From Dendrolimus kikuchii (taxonomy: Eukaryota; Arthropoda; Insecta; Lepidoptera; Lasiocampidae): a DNA stretch of 64,000 bases. The notes below the pieces were generated by a model. It was not told the origin of the DNA. It saw nothing but the letters and a program-made list of their open reading frames with translations, and did not search any database. Location: positions 16,091,387-16,155,386 of the forward strand of contig CM034392.1 in assembly GCA_019925095.2 (NCBI GenBank), read 5' to 3'. Made by a program: the position numbers and the translations under genes. Shown here piece after piece: positions 12,557 to 23,161 of this stretch; position 1 is the stretch's first letter, and each line of letters starts with the position of its first letter.

Positions 12557-13189
12557 ATCAGTTGGAAACGTTTCCAAAACGTGTTCTGTATGTGTTAATT
12601 TTCATTAATGTTTTATTACAAAGTAATTTTAAGGTAGTTTAGTTTATAATTTATATACATATCTACTTAATCTACCTACACACGTCGTGTAATATTGGCA
12701 TATTGTTTTTATATTAAAAGTACTTTGAAGAAGTTCCATGTCGTGCTCGGTTTCTCACGAGCGTTCCATTTGAATACTCTCAAAACCAAAAAATATGAAT
12801 TACACGAATGGCTAGCTCGTTTTTATTATTTTCACTTTAAAATAAACCGACATGACATAACCGACTTTCGTTAGTAGAAATGACATGGTTCATTCAAGTT
12901 TTCTTGTCTTCTTGCTCCGAAAATATACATCAAATAAATTACTGTTTCAGTAGTATCATACACAAAAGTATCTCAATGGTAAACATGCTGCGATCGTGTT
13001 GCTCTTGAAATTTAATGAAACGTGCTACAACATACTATTTAAGTGGATCTGTGCTAGTTTCTTTTCATTCTGACAATATTTGTGTTTTGAACTAAAGAAC
13101 AGTATGGAACGTTGTTGATTTTTTTATCTATATTTAATTAGCTAATTGGTACTCAAATTATCTAACATTTATTTTTATAAAATGGTTAA
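12557..13189. other. No gene recognised
   Basis: AT-rich, no recognisable element. Confidence 0.55.
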
Positions 13190-13505
13190 GTCGTGGTAGC
13201 GTAATGGCTAGCTCATGCGTCCCAAACTCAGAGGGCGCAGGTTCTATCCTGGCCGGAACACATGCACCACTTGGGCAGTTTTCTGATCTAATATGCACAT
13301 TGTCACAATTACCACGTGCTAACAACGATAAAGGAAAACATCGTGATGCAACCTGCACATCGAGGTAACCGACGTGTCAAACCTACCAAGCCACCTTGGA
13401 CGAGTGTGGTATACTTATACCTATATATTGGTACACTATCCATTCCCCTATAATGGGAGGCCCGAGCCCAGCAGTGGGACATTTATGGGCTATTATTATA
13501 TTATA
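13190..13505 (+). mobile_element. tRNA-derived SINE (family S), complete
   Basis: A box TAGCGTAATGGCTAGC and B box GGTTCTATCC at the head, CTGGCCGGAAC junction, body with ACCGACGTGTCAAACCTACC, and the tail GCCCGAGCCCAGCAGTGGGA followed by ATT repeats. Six related copies in this window. Confidence 0.85.
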
Positions 13506-13507
13506 TA

Positions 13508-13832
13508 CTAGCTTATGCCCGCGACTTCGTCCGCGTAGTGCGGTTTTTTAACTATCCTACGGGAACTCTTTAATTTTTCGGTATCAAAAGTATCCTATAT
13601 GTTGACCAGGGATATAAGCTACCACCATACAAAACTTCATTGAAATCGGTACAGTCGTTTCGGAGATTAGCGGGTACAAACAGACACACAGACAAACAGA
13701 GAAACAAAAAGTTTGAAAAAAAATCTAAATTAGTTCTATTTCACTTCTTACATCCCCCTGACTCGGTTTTTAGCATTTTTTCATTGTACAGAAATTCGAA
13801 CTCTACAATTTTATTATACCTATATGTATAGA
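13508..13832 (-). mobile_element. Helitron-like element E with partial tandem duplication
   Basis: Minus-strand 3' end: ACGAAGTCGCGGGCATAAGC then CTAG (13511-13508), followed by T. The other end reads TCTATACATATAGG. The inner phrase TTGAAATCGGTACAGTCGTT is typical of these non-autonomous elements. Confidence 0.65.
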
Positions 13833-13905
13833 AAATCTAAATTAGTTCTATTTCCCTTCTTACATCCCCCTGACTCGGTTTTTAGCCTTTTTTTCATTAT
13901 TTTTT
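13722..13905. repeat. Partial tandem duplication
   Basis: ATCTAAATTAGTTCTATTTC followed by ACATCCCCCTGACTCGG occurs near 13723-13770 and again at 13834-13880, about 111 bases apart, with minor differences. Confidence 0.85.
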
Positions 13906-13971
13906 TAAAGTACCTATATAATTAATTTTCTTATCCTTAATATGGAGTCAAAAGGTTGCTATAGTTGAGTT

Positions 13972-14262
13972 CAGCAGACAGGCAGACGGCCCACCTGATG
14001 GAAAGCGGTTATCATCGCCTATGGACCTTTGTCACACCAAAGACGCTAATAATATGCTGTCGCTCTCTGAAAGGAGACTGCAACCTGGCCACTAATGCCG
14101 GTAACACAAATCAATACTGTTATGACGGTATCCTCTAGACCAGGCATGGTAGTCATTCAGACGGGCAAATATGTGCCCTGATGTGTGTGTATATGTGGCT
14201 GTGGGTTCTTTTGTCCCCTCTTACGACAGGCTACCCGGCTGCAAGAAATTGTACCTTTTTTT
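13972..14262 (+). repeat. Dispersed repeat R, copy 2
   Basis: GAGTTCAGCAGACAGGCAGA to TACGACAGGCTACCCGGCTG and a TTTTTTTCTCC end. Collinear with other R copies. Confidence 0.85.
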
Positions 14263-14614
14263 CTCCTGATCGATCCAAAAAAAGCATTCGATTAAACAAT
14301 ACAGCAATCTGAAAAATTACTTAAAGCTGTTAAAGTGTCGCTTTCTTTATTTTTTTTTAGAATATTCAACCCTGTGATACAAAAGTAGCTGTTGGCTAGA
14401 CTAACACTACCTACAATTGCTACAAAACTAAAGATGAAATAAAATAACAAGTATTTTTGCATTTGTAAACTAATAAAAAATGTTATTAACACTAAAATTC
14501 AAAATTAAACAGACACTTTTACAGTTTCCGTTTACGTATCAGGAAATATCAGATAGAAAATAACTTATTATATATACAATTTGATATTACGTGAGCAATA
14601 AGTCATGAAGCTCA

Positions 14615-14885
14615 CTCACTACAGCTCTTTCTTACGTGTTATTTCATTGATGTGAGGTCGAATCCTGTTCTAGTAATGTGTATTACTTGGTGGATTTATT
14701 GATATGCCTATTGTTTACATTACCACGTGCAGACGTCAATGAAAACATGATGAAGAAACCTGTGTACCGAGATGTATAAAGTCTGCCAATCCATTGGACA
14801 TGCGTGACTGTTATATTTTCCAAGCCTCCTAAAAGCGGGGCTCGCGCTCAGTAGTGGGTCGTTTATAGGCTGATATTATAATTAC
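14615..14885 (+). mobile_element. SINE family S, diverged
   Basis: B-box-like GAGGTCGAATCC, ACCACGTGCAGACG, TGCCAATCCATTGGAC and the GCTCAGTAGTGGGTCGTTTA tail align with family S throughout, with many substitutions. Confidence 0.7.
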
Positions 14886-14914
14886 ACATACATATGTATG
14901 TATTATATAAAATA

Positions 14915-15212
14915 AATAATAACAGCCCATAACTGTCCCACTGCTGGGCTCGGGCCTCCGACTGTAGGGGAACGGATAGTATACCCGCCCCGCTTGTCCA
15001 AGGCGGCTTGGCAGGTTTGAGACGTCGATTATCTAAATGTGCCGGTTGCATCACGATATTTTTCTTCATCGTTGTTAGCAGGTGGTAATTGTAACAATGT
15101 GCATATTAGATCAGAAAACTGACTAAGTGGTGTATGCGTTCCGGCCAGGATCGAACACGCGCCCTTTGAGTCTAGGATGCGTGCGCTGGCCATTACGCTA
15201 CCACGACTTCAT
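14915..15212 (-). mobile_element. SINE family S, tail-to-tail with the previous copy
   Basis: Starts (plus strand) CAGCCCATAACTGTCCCACT, contains CCGGCCAGGATCGAACACGC (B box on minus strand) and ends CATTACGCTACCACGACTT. Confidence 0.85.
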
Positions 15213-15502
15213 TGTATTCAATTCAGCGGGATTGATAAAGTTATATCAATCCTTCAAAGCTAAAACCAATTTTATTATTGTTATTCAGTGTCTAACTTCA
15301 ATTTTGATGGTGCTAAATTGTGAAAGCAAAGCAATCTGGTTAACTAAATTTTCACTCCCCGATATCCATAAAAGGAAATAACTGCAGGTTATTTGACACC
15401 CACATCAACTGAGACACGAAACGTCACAGCCTCCTTGATTTTATATGAGTATACTAGCTTATGACGTCACAAGTTTAACGAGTCAAATAGGTTATAATAT
15501 AT

Positions 15503-15503
15503 G

Positions 15504-15541
<38 letters not shown>
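15503..15541. repeat. (TA)n microsatellite
   Basis: About 40 bases of TA immediately preceding the LINE fragment at 15542. Confidence 0.95.
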
Positions 15542-15542
<1 letters not shown>

Positions 15543-15768
15543 GTGGAAGGGCACGACACACCTTCCATGATCAAATTGATCGTGTACTAGCAGAAGGTGA
15601 TGTCCGGAGCCTTAAAAACAGACGAGCGTGCATGACAAGAGTTATGAATGTCAAAGAAGCAAGTGAGGTGTGTAAGAATAAGCCTAAATGGCGCTCTGTT
15701 GTTCGTGCCTACCCCGCAAGGGAACTGGCGTGAAGTTATTTATGTATGTATGTATGTATGTATGTATG
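15542..15768 (+). pseudogene. Short 3' fragment of the RTE-like LINE
   Basis: Starts inside the GRPRHTFHDQ segment immediately after a (TA)n tract, runs to the PARELA terminus and ends in (ATGT)n. Several substitutions relative to the 25.4 and 54 kb copies. 5'-truncated to about 185 bases plus tail. Confidence 0.8.
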
Positions 15769-16800
15769 TACTCTCATTTAGGATTTTACCATGCTTTAAA
15801 CTGCCGTGTTGATATAAATTACAAATGGTATGGAATAATAAGATTTTCCAAACTTATACGAATTTTCCATCCTTTTACTTATTGATATACTGAAACCTAA
15901 TTTTCCTAATGCATGTAAATGAATATGGAGTGTGTATAAAAATACTCGTATATTTTCCTTTTGGATATTTATATTTCAAAGATATGTACAATAAAATAAT
16001 CCATATATACATTGTGTATCTATATAGATGTTATAAGTGATTTAAAATATCATGTTACACTTGTGTTGGCATATGTATTTATAGGACATGTTATGAAAGT
16101 ATAGTTGTAGTAATTATTCGTATAATAATGGCATAATGTATTGGATTATATGAAACTATGTAATTGTATACGATGTATAACTTTGACAGTTGTAATAATA
16201 AGTAGTTGTATTGTTACAAAAACCTTGTTCCCGCGAACATTCGCTGTTTAAAGATGGCACCACTTGAGATGCCGACTGTTTACAGAAGTCGATTGGTGGT
16301 GGTGGTGTTAGCACAAATATATAAAAACTTGAACGTGATTTATGAACTTGTAAATGTTAAAATGTAGTATAAAGTTGATGATTGAAATTGTGTTTAGATG
16401 TGGAAAGTGAAATAAAATGTTGGAATCGTGCATTGTATTTTTCTGAAGTTCGGCGTGCTCCATTTACATGCTGAAATGTCAGCAGGGACTTGAAGGGTGA
16501 TTTTTTACTGAACAGTTTTATTATGGGTTAAAAATGAACAGTAGCAGTTAAAGAATATTAATTTTTATGCAAGTTTTATATGTTTGAATTGAAAACTTTC
16601 GAGTCGTCACAGTTTTGTTTTGGCTTCAGTCCAATCTATAATTTGCCTAAAGTTTCTATTATAGGGTACAACTTTCGACTTATTTGGTTGAAGATTGTTC
16701 TAAAACTTGAATATTCATGAAGTAGATACAAAAACTGAATATAGCTTTTTTAGAATTTCCTATACAAACTACAATTATTATCTAACGAATATTTATTCAA
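15769..16800. other. No gene recognised
   Basis: AT-rich. A GAAATAAAATG sequence near 16410 could be a polyadenylation signal for a plus-strand transcript, but no coding precedes it. Confidence 0.5.
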
Positions 16801-16810
16801 CACAACAAAT

Positions 16811-16847
16811 TTTATTAAGATTTAAATTACAGTCATTTTTATTTATT
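16811..16847 (-). terminator. Polyadenylation signals after the 204-residue frame
   Basis: AATAAA on the minus strand occurs at 16842-16847, overlapping at 16838-16843, and again at 16811-16816, all just beyond the stop of the 204-codon frame. Confidence 0.4.
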
Positions 16848-16863
16848 AGCTTATTTTTCCTGC

Positions 16864-17478
16864 TTAGCATTTATACAATTTAAATACTTGTATTTTAGAA
16901 TAACGGTATTCAGGTGCATTCTCTATTTTTTGGATATCCATCGCCTTTAGAACTTTTAGTACTTGAAATTTTATTTTAGCCAAAATGTTAACTTTTTTCT
17001 CTGTTTCTTTACCATGCACATTATTAGACCAATTTTCGAGTACAAAGAACGCTTGTCGATGTTCATAGCAGATCACTTGCTCTATTGGATCAGTCCATGC
17101 ATCTTTGTTTAGTTCGCATTGTGAAGCTCCAACTTCTCGATTTACTTGAACTAGTGTTGACACACTTGTTGTTATGTTGGTTTTTTTACAAAAGGATCTT
17201 GAACACTGTACGGAAACATGGCGGTGTTTTGCTACTGGGTGTCCAACCTGAACTGCCTGTGATTTTTTTTCTTGAGGTGATAAGTTATTAATAGTATCAA
17301 GATTTGTTTTCAGATTTGTATCGATTTGAACATTAAAAACATCCGTTATTAGTTCTTTAGATTCGATGATGTCTTGTGAATTATTGCAGCCTTTAAAAAT
17401 ATTTTCATGAATACAACTAATAAGTGACGTTGATGGATCGTTTCCAAGTTGTCCTAAACTCCAAAACAGACCAGACAT
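16864..17478 (-). CDS. Uncharacterised 204-residue protein, single coding exon
   Basis: An uninterrupted 204-codon frame starts MSGLFWSLGQLGNDPS and ends in a basic, helix-prone stretch (about residues 160-204). There are several Cys and His residues (about 87-110 and 138-142), but no zinc-finger spacing that I recognise. I see no signal peptide or membrane segment. In its favour, three overlapping AATAAA signals (16811-16847 on this strand) follow within 20-55 bases of the stop. A plausible 91-base 5'UTR intron (17591-17501) has a GTAAGT donor and a TTTTCTAG acceptor. It is far longer than other non-transposon frames here. No transposase or reverse transcriptase motif is visible. It could be a lineage-specific host gene, a terminal exon of a larger gene, or a chance frame. 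Confidence 0.5.
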   Translation of the reverse strand: MSGLFWSLGQLGNDPSTSLISCIHENIFKGCNNSQDIIESKELITDVFNVQIDTNLKTNLDTINNLSPQEKKSQAVQVGHPVAKHRHVSVQCSRSFCKKTNITTSVSTLVQVNREVGASQCELNKDAWTDPIEQVICYEHRQAFFVLENWSNNVHGKETEKKVNILAKIKFQVLKVLKAMDIQKIENAPEYRYSKIQVFKLYKC

Positions 17479-17500
17479 TATTATTTAATTTGAAAGTAAA

Positions 17501-17591
17501 CTAGAAAACGAAAATGATCATATTATTAATTTCACGTAGATTATTGCCTTCACCTGTGATGGAATAATAGTTATTATTACAATGTACTTAC
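17501..17591 (-). other. Possible 5'UTR intron of the 204-residue gene
   Basis: On the minus strand CACAGA precedes GTAAGTAC, and the stretch ends in a pyrimidine-rich TTTTCGTTTTCTAG 22 bases before the ATG. Both ends fit insect splice consensus. The length (91) suits a small intron. Confidence 0.35.
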
Positions 17592-17734
17592 TCTGTGATT
17601 ATGATTCGCCCAGTTGATTTTTGATATGTCGTATTCATGACATGACATGAAAATCATAGTTACTGACAGGATAGTATCAACATGAACAACATATTAAAAA
17701 AAAAATTAACAAAGTAGAACATACTTTATAGGTT

Positions 17735-17990
17735 ACGTTCCATTACAGACTCACAACGACCACGTTCACGATCGCGATTTTTCCCGTTCCACTTGTTTGC
17801 CGACGTTAATATCGTAAACCCTAGTGGAACTGTTTTTCGACCCACCTCTTGACATGGGTTGTTGTGAGAGTTGTGTGATCGAAAATTATGACGTCATTAG
17901 TGACGTTTTCGCCACGACCACAACGACCGCGTTCGCCTTGTGGAACGGCTAACGCAGCATTTTGAGCGTTGTGAGCTAGTAATGGAACGT
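17735..17990. mobile_element. Foldback/MITE, 256 bases
   Basis: The termini ACGTTCCATTACAGACTCAC and the reverse complement of the far end ACGTTCCATTACTAGCTCAC match over about 24 bases with two differences. Interior arms show further complementarity (CCGTTCCAC). A 77-codon frame overlapping it (17821-18054) is a by-product. Confidence 0.65.
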
Positions 17991-18639
17991 GCTGATAGTA
18001 TATATAAAAATAATGAAACATTACACTAAACAGTTTAGAATTAGGTAAAACCATTTAGAAATTGTATTTATCTTACAATTTTTTTCATGCGGATTCGTTA
18101 GCATAAACTTCGATACTGTTTAAAAAAAACCTGTGTAAATTGCTGTTATCGATTGAATATCACAAAGACTGAAAACGGATATGTTGTCCGTCCACATTCT
18201 ACAAAGTCACTTTCCCATTACCGAGAAAGTAATGTATATACTTATAGTTTGAATAAAATGTTATGGCCTCCCTAGATGATTTTTGTATGATGGTTGCAAG
18301 GTAATTTATTTTTCATAAAAAATATATACTGCGAAGCTATTTGTAGCCTGGATAAAACGCCATAAACTTTATGTTGGGTCCTTGTTTAGAGAAAATGCTT
18401 TTCAGTAAACATTGCTATGATAATGGCCAAAGCAGAATCATGTCACACGGGACGGCGAGCATGACCCTTTGCTTTTAGTGTCACACATACGCGCGCTTAT
18501 GCGTCAACAAAACACCAGAATTCAGGCTTGTGTTTAATTATATGTTAGTGGTGAAACTAAATGAATAATATTTTAGTTCATGAAAACAAACACACACACA
18601 TTCAAGCAAATTAATAAAATTACGCTATTGATATGGGTA
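17991..18639. other. No gene recognised
   Basis: No coding or repeat boundary that I can support. Confidence 0.55.
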
Positions 18640-18805
18640 ACATACAATAGATGTTACATACATGTAATAACATGGAAGAACAATTATTTTTCTATGGTAA
18701 TAGATATTACATGATAGGGTCTATACAATAAGTATCACTAGGACCGATCCCAATTACTTCCAGACCAGAATAATATTGATAAGAAAGTTGATAATACCTA
18801 CGATT
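18640..18805 (-). mobile_element. SINE family T body fragment
   Basis: CTAGGACCGATCCCA and CAGACCA align with 37680-37710 in the same orientation, with ATGTTACATACATGTAATAA next to it as in the other copy. The tRNA head is absent. Confidence 0.5.
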
Positions 18806-20499
18806 TGGTCCTAAATAACAAATCAGCTATCGCTCAGATCCAGCCTGTGAGACGTCAAAATCAACGAAGAAGCAAATGATGATCAACGAAGATGCATCTT
18901 GTGATTCAAATATGAATACCTAAATGATTAAATTATACATAAAGTCATTTTTAAAACTGATTATTTATTTAGTATTTAATTTAAGCGTAAGAAGTCTTCA
19001 ATGAAGCACCTTTGCTCTAAATAATGTGTATATTTTAGTATTTTATGATTTTACAATATAATATTGACTGATTTTATAGAAAATTGTTATGATGGCTTAT
19101 AATTCTGATGACGAACAGGCAGTTCGTTATAATTTTTCGATATCTCGTAGGGTTCAAAAAATGTGAATATGATAGTCCCAGTTTCGCATGCATGAAATGA
19201 CGGGACAAGTGATTTATTAATAAATATATAATTTATTACAAAGAGGCGAAAATATGTAAATACGTTATTGCTGTAACTAGCGTTATGGCCACGATGTTAA
19301 AACATCACACGATACTGAAGTCATTTGTGGCCAGTGAGCTGTAATGTCCATTACCTTCTGTCAAAAAAATAGTTCAGCGTATGATTAGATACTCGTATAT
19401 GGAGCAGAAAAATATTGAAGATGTTCAATATTATGTTAGAAAGTATATTTGCAGAAATATAAAATTCTGATACACATTGTGAAAAATTTCGGGTGATTCG
19501 TTACCTACTCAGCAAATACCTTTAATATTCATACTATATCATAGTATATCATTCCTTTTAACAAGTTTGTTACTAAGTTTACCTAAGACTGTTCATGCGG
19601 GATAAGCGTATTTATACCTATTTCTATCTCCAGAACTTTGCAAGGTATCAACATGGAACATATAAGAAAAGTTAAGATAAAATTCCTGATTTACTCTCTA
19701 AATTTCGGAGTCCATTTTGGATTAAATTTTCAGACGGACTAACAGACAAAAATCCAAACATGGTAATTTATGATTTCTATTCGCAATATTCACTTAAATT
19801 TTGGCATTAATTTTGAAATCAGCCATTGAATATTATTTATTGGTACAGTTTTATATTTGAAGACAGTGTTAATTAAATAGACAATAAATTAAGTATTCAA
19901 TCGAAATTCAAAGAACAATATCATCAAATTACCATTGTAGATCAAAACTTAATTGAATTTAAAGCTCTTGGTGAATTTGATCGTAAAATGAAACCAATGT
20001 AGTGGATTAAGGAGACTTTTTAATTTATTTTCATTATTGCCGAGTCTTTTAAGGGTCTGTAGGTGTTTAGAAGATACTAAACATAAATTTTAAAAATAAC
20101 CTACTCGGTAGGGATATAGAAAGAAAATTGGCAAGTAGATAAGTATAATATTATACATGCTACATAATAATAAAATTGGAAATAAATGATAATGCTTAAT
20201 TTCGTTATGTAATCATGAGGTGGGGCCGCTTGTTGCTTCTTAAATTATAAAAAAAATAGTTAGTAAAATTCATTTAGTAGTTTGAGATACCTGTAGATTA
20301 TTTTCGTGTAAATATTTTTTAGCATTTTATATGTAGCCATATAAAAAAATCAATTTAACACCTCAAACTTGCTAATTATTTATTTAATTTTAATGTCTTT
20401 AAGTAAAATAAAGTTATATAACGTCTCTGAATTCCGTTAAAAACTCAAGTGGTTGCCAATTCGTTTTCGCCGGAATACTGAAACTGAAACTAAACACCC
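18806..20499. other. No gene recognised
   Basis: Long AT-rich stretch without frames above 60 codons or recognisable repeats. Confidence 0.6.
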
Positions 20500-21005
20500 T
20501 TGCGCTTACTTCAACTTTCTACAGTTCTTTTACCGTCAAAGCTCTACCGGCTTGTGAACGCGCTGACAGTTGCTATCAAACAAGCAAAATCGCTACCGAT
20601 ATTTAAAACAATGATCAGAAAATATTACCTGTCTTTGGAACACGATAACATTTAAATGTATGTACATATATATTTATCTATAAATATTTATATATTTTTG
20701 TAGATATGTATTTGTATGTTATGTATATTAAATATATATATATAAATATATCAATTTAATATATAAAGCATCTGTATATACTGCATTTATAGTTATATTA
20801 ATTACTAGAATGTGTGAATGAATTGTATTGTGTATACTACCATCGTCATTATAACCTCAATTCATTCCTATGGGGTTGTCGCGAAGAGATCGCTTTTTAG
20901 CGATTACACCGTTTCTTGTGGATAATTAATCATAGTTTTAGTCTGTAAGTTAATTTTTTTGTATTGGAGTACAATAAAGAGTTATTGATTGACTGATTGA
21001 TTGAA
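20500..21005 (+). pseudogene. LINE 3' end with TTGA-repeat tail
   Basis: A short coding tail (20533-20655) contains VNALTVAIKQAKSLPIFKTM and ends YYLSLEHDNI followed by TAA. This matches the usual C-terminus of CR1/Jockey LINEs. An AT-rich 3'UTR follows, then ATTGATTGACTGATTGATTG at about 20983-21003. Confidence 0.6.
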
Positions 21006-22348
21006 GTTACATAAATATATTTGAAAACAACTTTAGATGTGTGTGTATACGTTTGTTTATTTTGTCCTCCTTTACAGCTATAATAGTAGAAATTAATAGT
21101 CTGTTGTAAGATTTTGAAAATATGTATTTTTCATGATAACGGTAAAAGTAGGTTTTTTTTCCCCCAGAAAATGGTTTAGTTTCTATGGGATATGAATCCG
21201 AAGTTTACACCAGCAAAATTGAATGCAAAGAAGAACATAGAATGATCATTGGTAAAATGATTCAATTATTATTAACTTTGGTATACTTAATATTTATCAT
21301 TTTGATAGCGGGGTCTAAAACAGGTTATTTTATCCTATAAATGGCAATCACTATAGGTAACGCAGCGGAAGTATAGTAATAATAAAGAACGGTTAATGCT
21401 TAAATGCTTTAGTTTGTCTTTTATGTTAAACTTGACTTGACAAAATTCGCAAATAAAAGTTCGTTGCTTCCTGTTCAAATTTTTGCCTATTTACTTCGCC
21501 AACACACGGCCTCTGAATGGGACTGGATTTTTAGGAACACATAAAAAACAGATTTAATGGAAGCTGTTCATTGGTAGAAAGAATTGTTGATGTTTGCTCG
21601 CCGCCTGGAGCAGCGTCGAAACATCCTTCCTGAATAAGTTAGCAAAAAAGTAAATTGGTATATACATATAGATGTTTAATAAGAGTAAGGAATTAAAGTT
21701 CATAGCCCTTGATTAAATGTATTATAAATCTACTAAAAGTGTTAGGCATGTACAGTAATAAATTTCGTAGATATGACGAACATCCACGATTTTTGTCATT
21801 TGACTAAGAAAACACTAAACATTAAGTAAGGCCATTTAATCTAAAATACGCTATATCACAAAAACTGTTTAAAGAAGCTTGTTCAAACTAATTGCGTTGA
21901 AAGTAATTTTTGTGCTAGATTCCTTTTTTTTCAGAACGGACTACCCTAAAATTTAGAAGATAGCGAGAAGGTATACATACATTTCGCCATTTCACGATTG
22001 AAAACAAATATTTCCCCATTTCTACAAAAAATATTAACGAAATAATATTGGGACGGTTTTTAAGAGTTCTCTATGGAAACTCAATACGCCTATATTCATT
22101 AATGTTAAAATGATTGTAACCAAATAGACTGATGGACGAATAATAACGATTTTAAATTGAAGGTTCCATTTTTGCCAAAATGGCTACGGGAAGAATAATT
22201 ACTCTACTAGCATTATTTATTTTAATGTATTAGTATTTTAAGTGCGACCATTAAAATTTGGCAACAATTGAATGGCTAATAGACTGCCGTACTCGTAGAG
22301 GATGAAAGACACTTAACTTAAGGTCATAGTAATTAAAATTATAATCTA
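21006..22348. other. No gene recognised
   Basis: AT-rich; an old dispersed-repeat phrase near 22100-22190 (GAAGGTTCCATTTTTGCC) is the only hint of structure. Confidence 0.5.
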
Positions 22349-22905
22349 CTAGCGGCCCCGGCAGACGTTGTCCTGCTTTTAAAAAATAAAATTCTAGAAC
22401 CCGATCCCAGAGCCACGTACCGGTTCTAATTGCGAATCTAAACCATCCGGGTACCCACTCAAACACACAAAAACAAAATCACCAAAATCGCTCCAGGTGA
22501 TTTAGGAGGATTCCAGAACCCGATCTCAGCGCCACCTACCGGTTCTAATTGCGAATCCAAACCATCCGGGAACCCATTCAAACACACAAAAACAAAATCA
22601 CCAAAATCGCTCCAGGTGATTAGGAGGATTCCAGAACCCGATCTCAGCGCCTACCGGTTCTTTTTGCGAATCTAAACCATCCGGGAACCCACTCAAATAC
22701 ACAAAAACAAAATCACCAAAATCGCTCCAGGTGATAAAGAGAATTGTAGAACCCTATCTCAGCGCCACCTACCGGTTCCAATTGTGGATCTAAACCATCT
22801 CGGGACCCACTCAAATACACACAAAAAATTTCATCAAAATCGGTAAAGTCGTTCTCAAGTTATAAAATTACAACGAAAAGTGGCATTGATTTTTATATAT
22901 ATAGA
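22349..22905 (-). mobile_element. Helitron-like element D2 with four tandem monomers
   Basis: Minus strand: TCTATATATATAAA at 22905 to GGCCGCTAG at 22349, flanked by A and T as expected for Helitrons. Four internal monomers start with AGAACCC(G/T)AT at 22396, 22515, 22633 and 22748 (spacing 119, 118, 115). Confidence 0.75.
22396..22850. repeat. Tandem ~117-base monomers inside Helitron D2
   Basis: Four units with the shared phrases GCGCCACCTACCGG, AAACCATCCGGGAACCC and AATCGCTCCAGGTGAT. The third lacks a few bases (CGCCTACCGG) and the fourth is the most diverged. Confidence 0.85.
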
Positions 22906-22908
22906 TTT

Positions 22909-23140
22909 GCCAAGTGGTAGGGTATTTACCCGTCCGGATGGCTACCAACCCTGGTTTAGGGTATGCTGCCATAACAACCTTGAATTGTGTTCTGGCATTA
23001 GTGGCCAGGATCCAGTCTCCCTTAAGAGAGCAGCAGCGCATTTGTAGCACCTTTGGCGTTGCAAATGTTCATAGGCGATGGTAACCGCTTTCCATCAAGT
23101 GGGCCGTCTGTCTGTCTGCTGAACTCATGCAATAAAAAAA
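22909..23140 (-). repeat. Dispersed repeat R, copy 3 (truncated)
   Basis: Runs from GAACTCATGCAATAAAAAAA (plus strand, right end) leftward to TGCCAAGTGGTAGGG, where Helitron D2 abuts it. The terminal ~70 bases of the family are absent. Confidence 0.85.
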
Positions 23141-23161
23141 AATCTAGAAAATACATATTGT

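Noticed and set aside
17821..18054. 77-codon minus-strand frame
   Set aside because: Overlaps a foldback element and has no motif.
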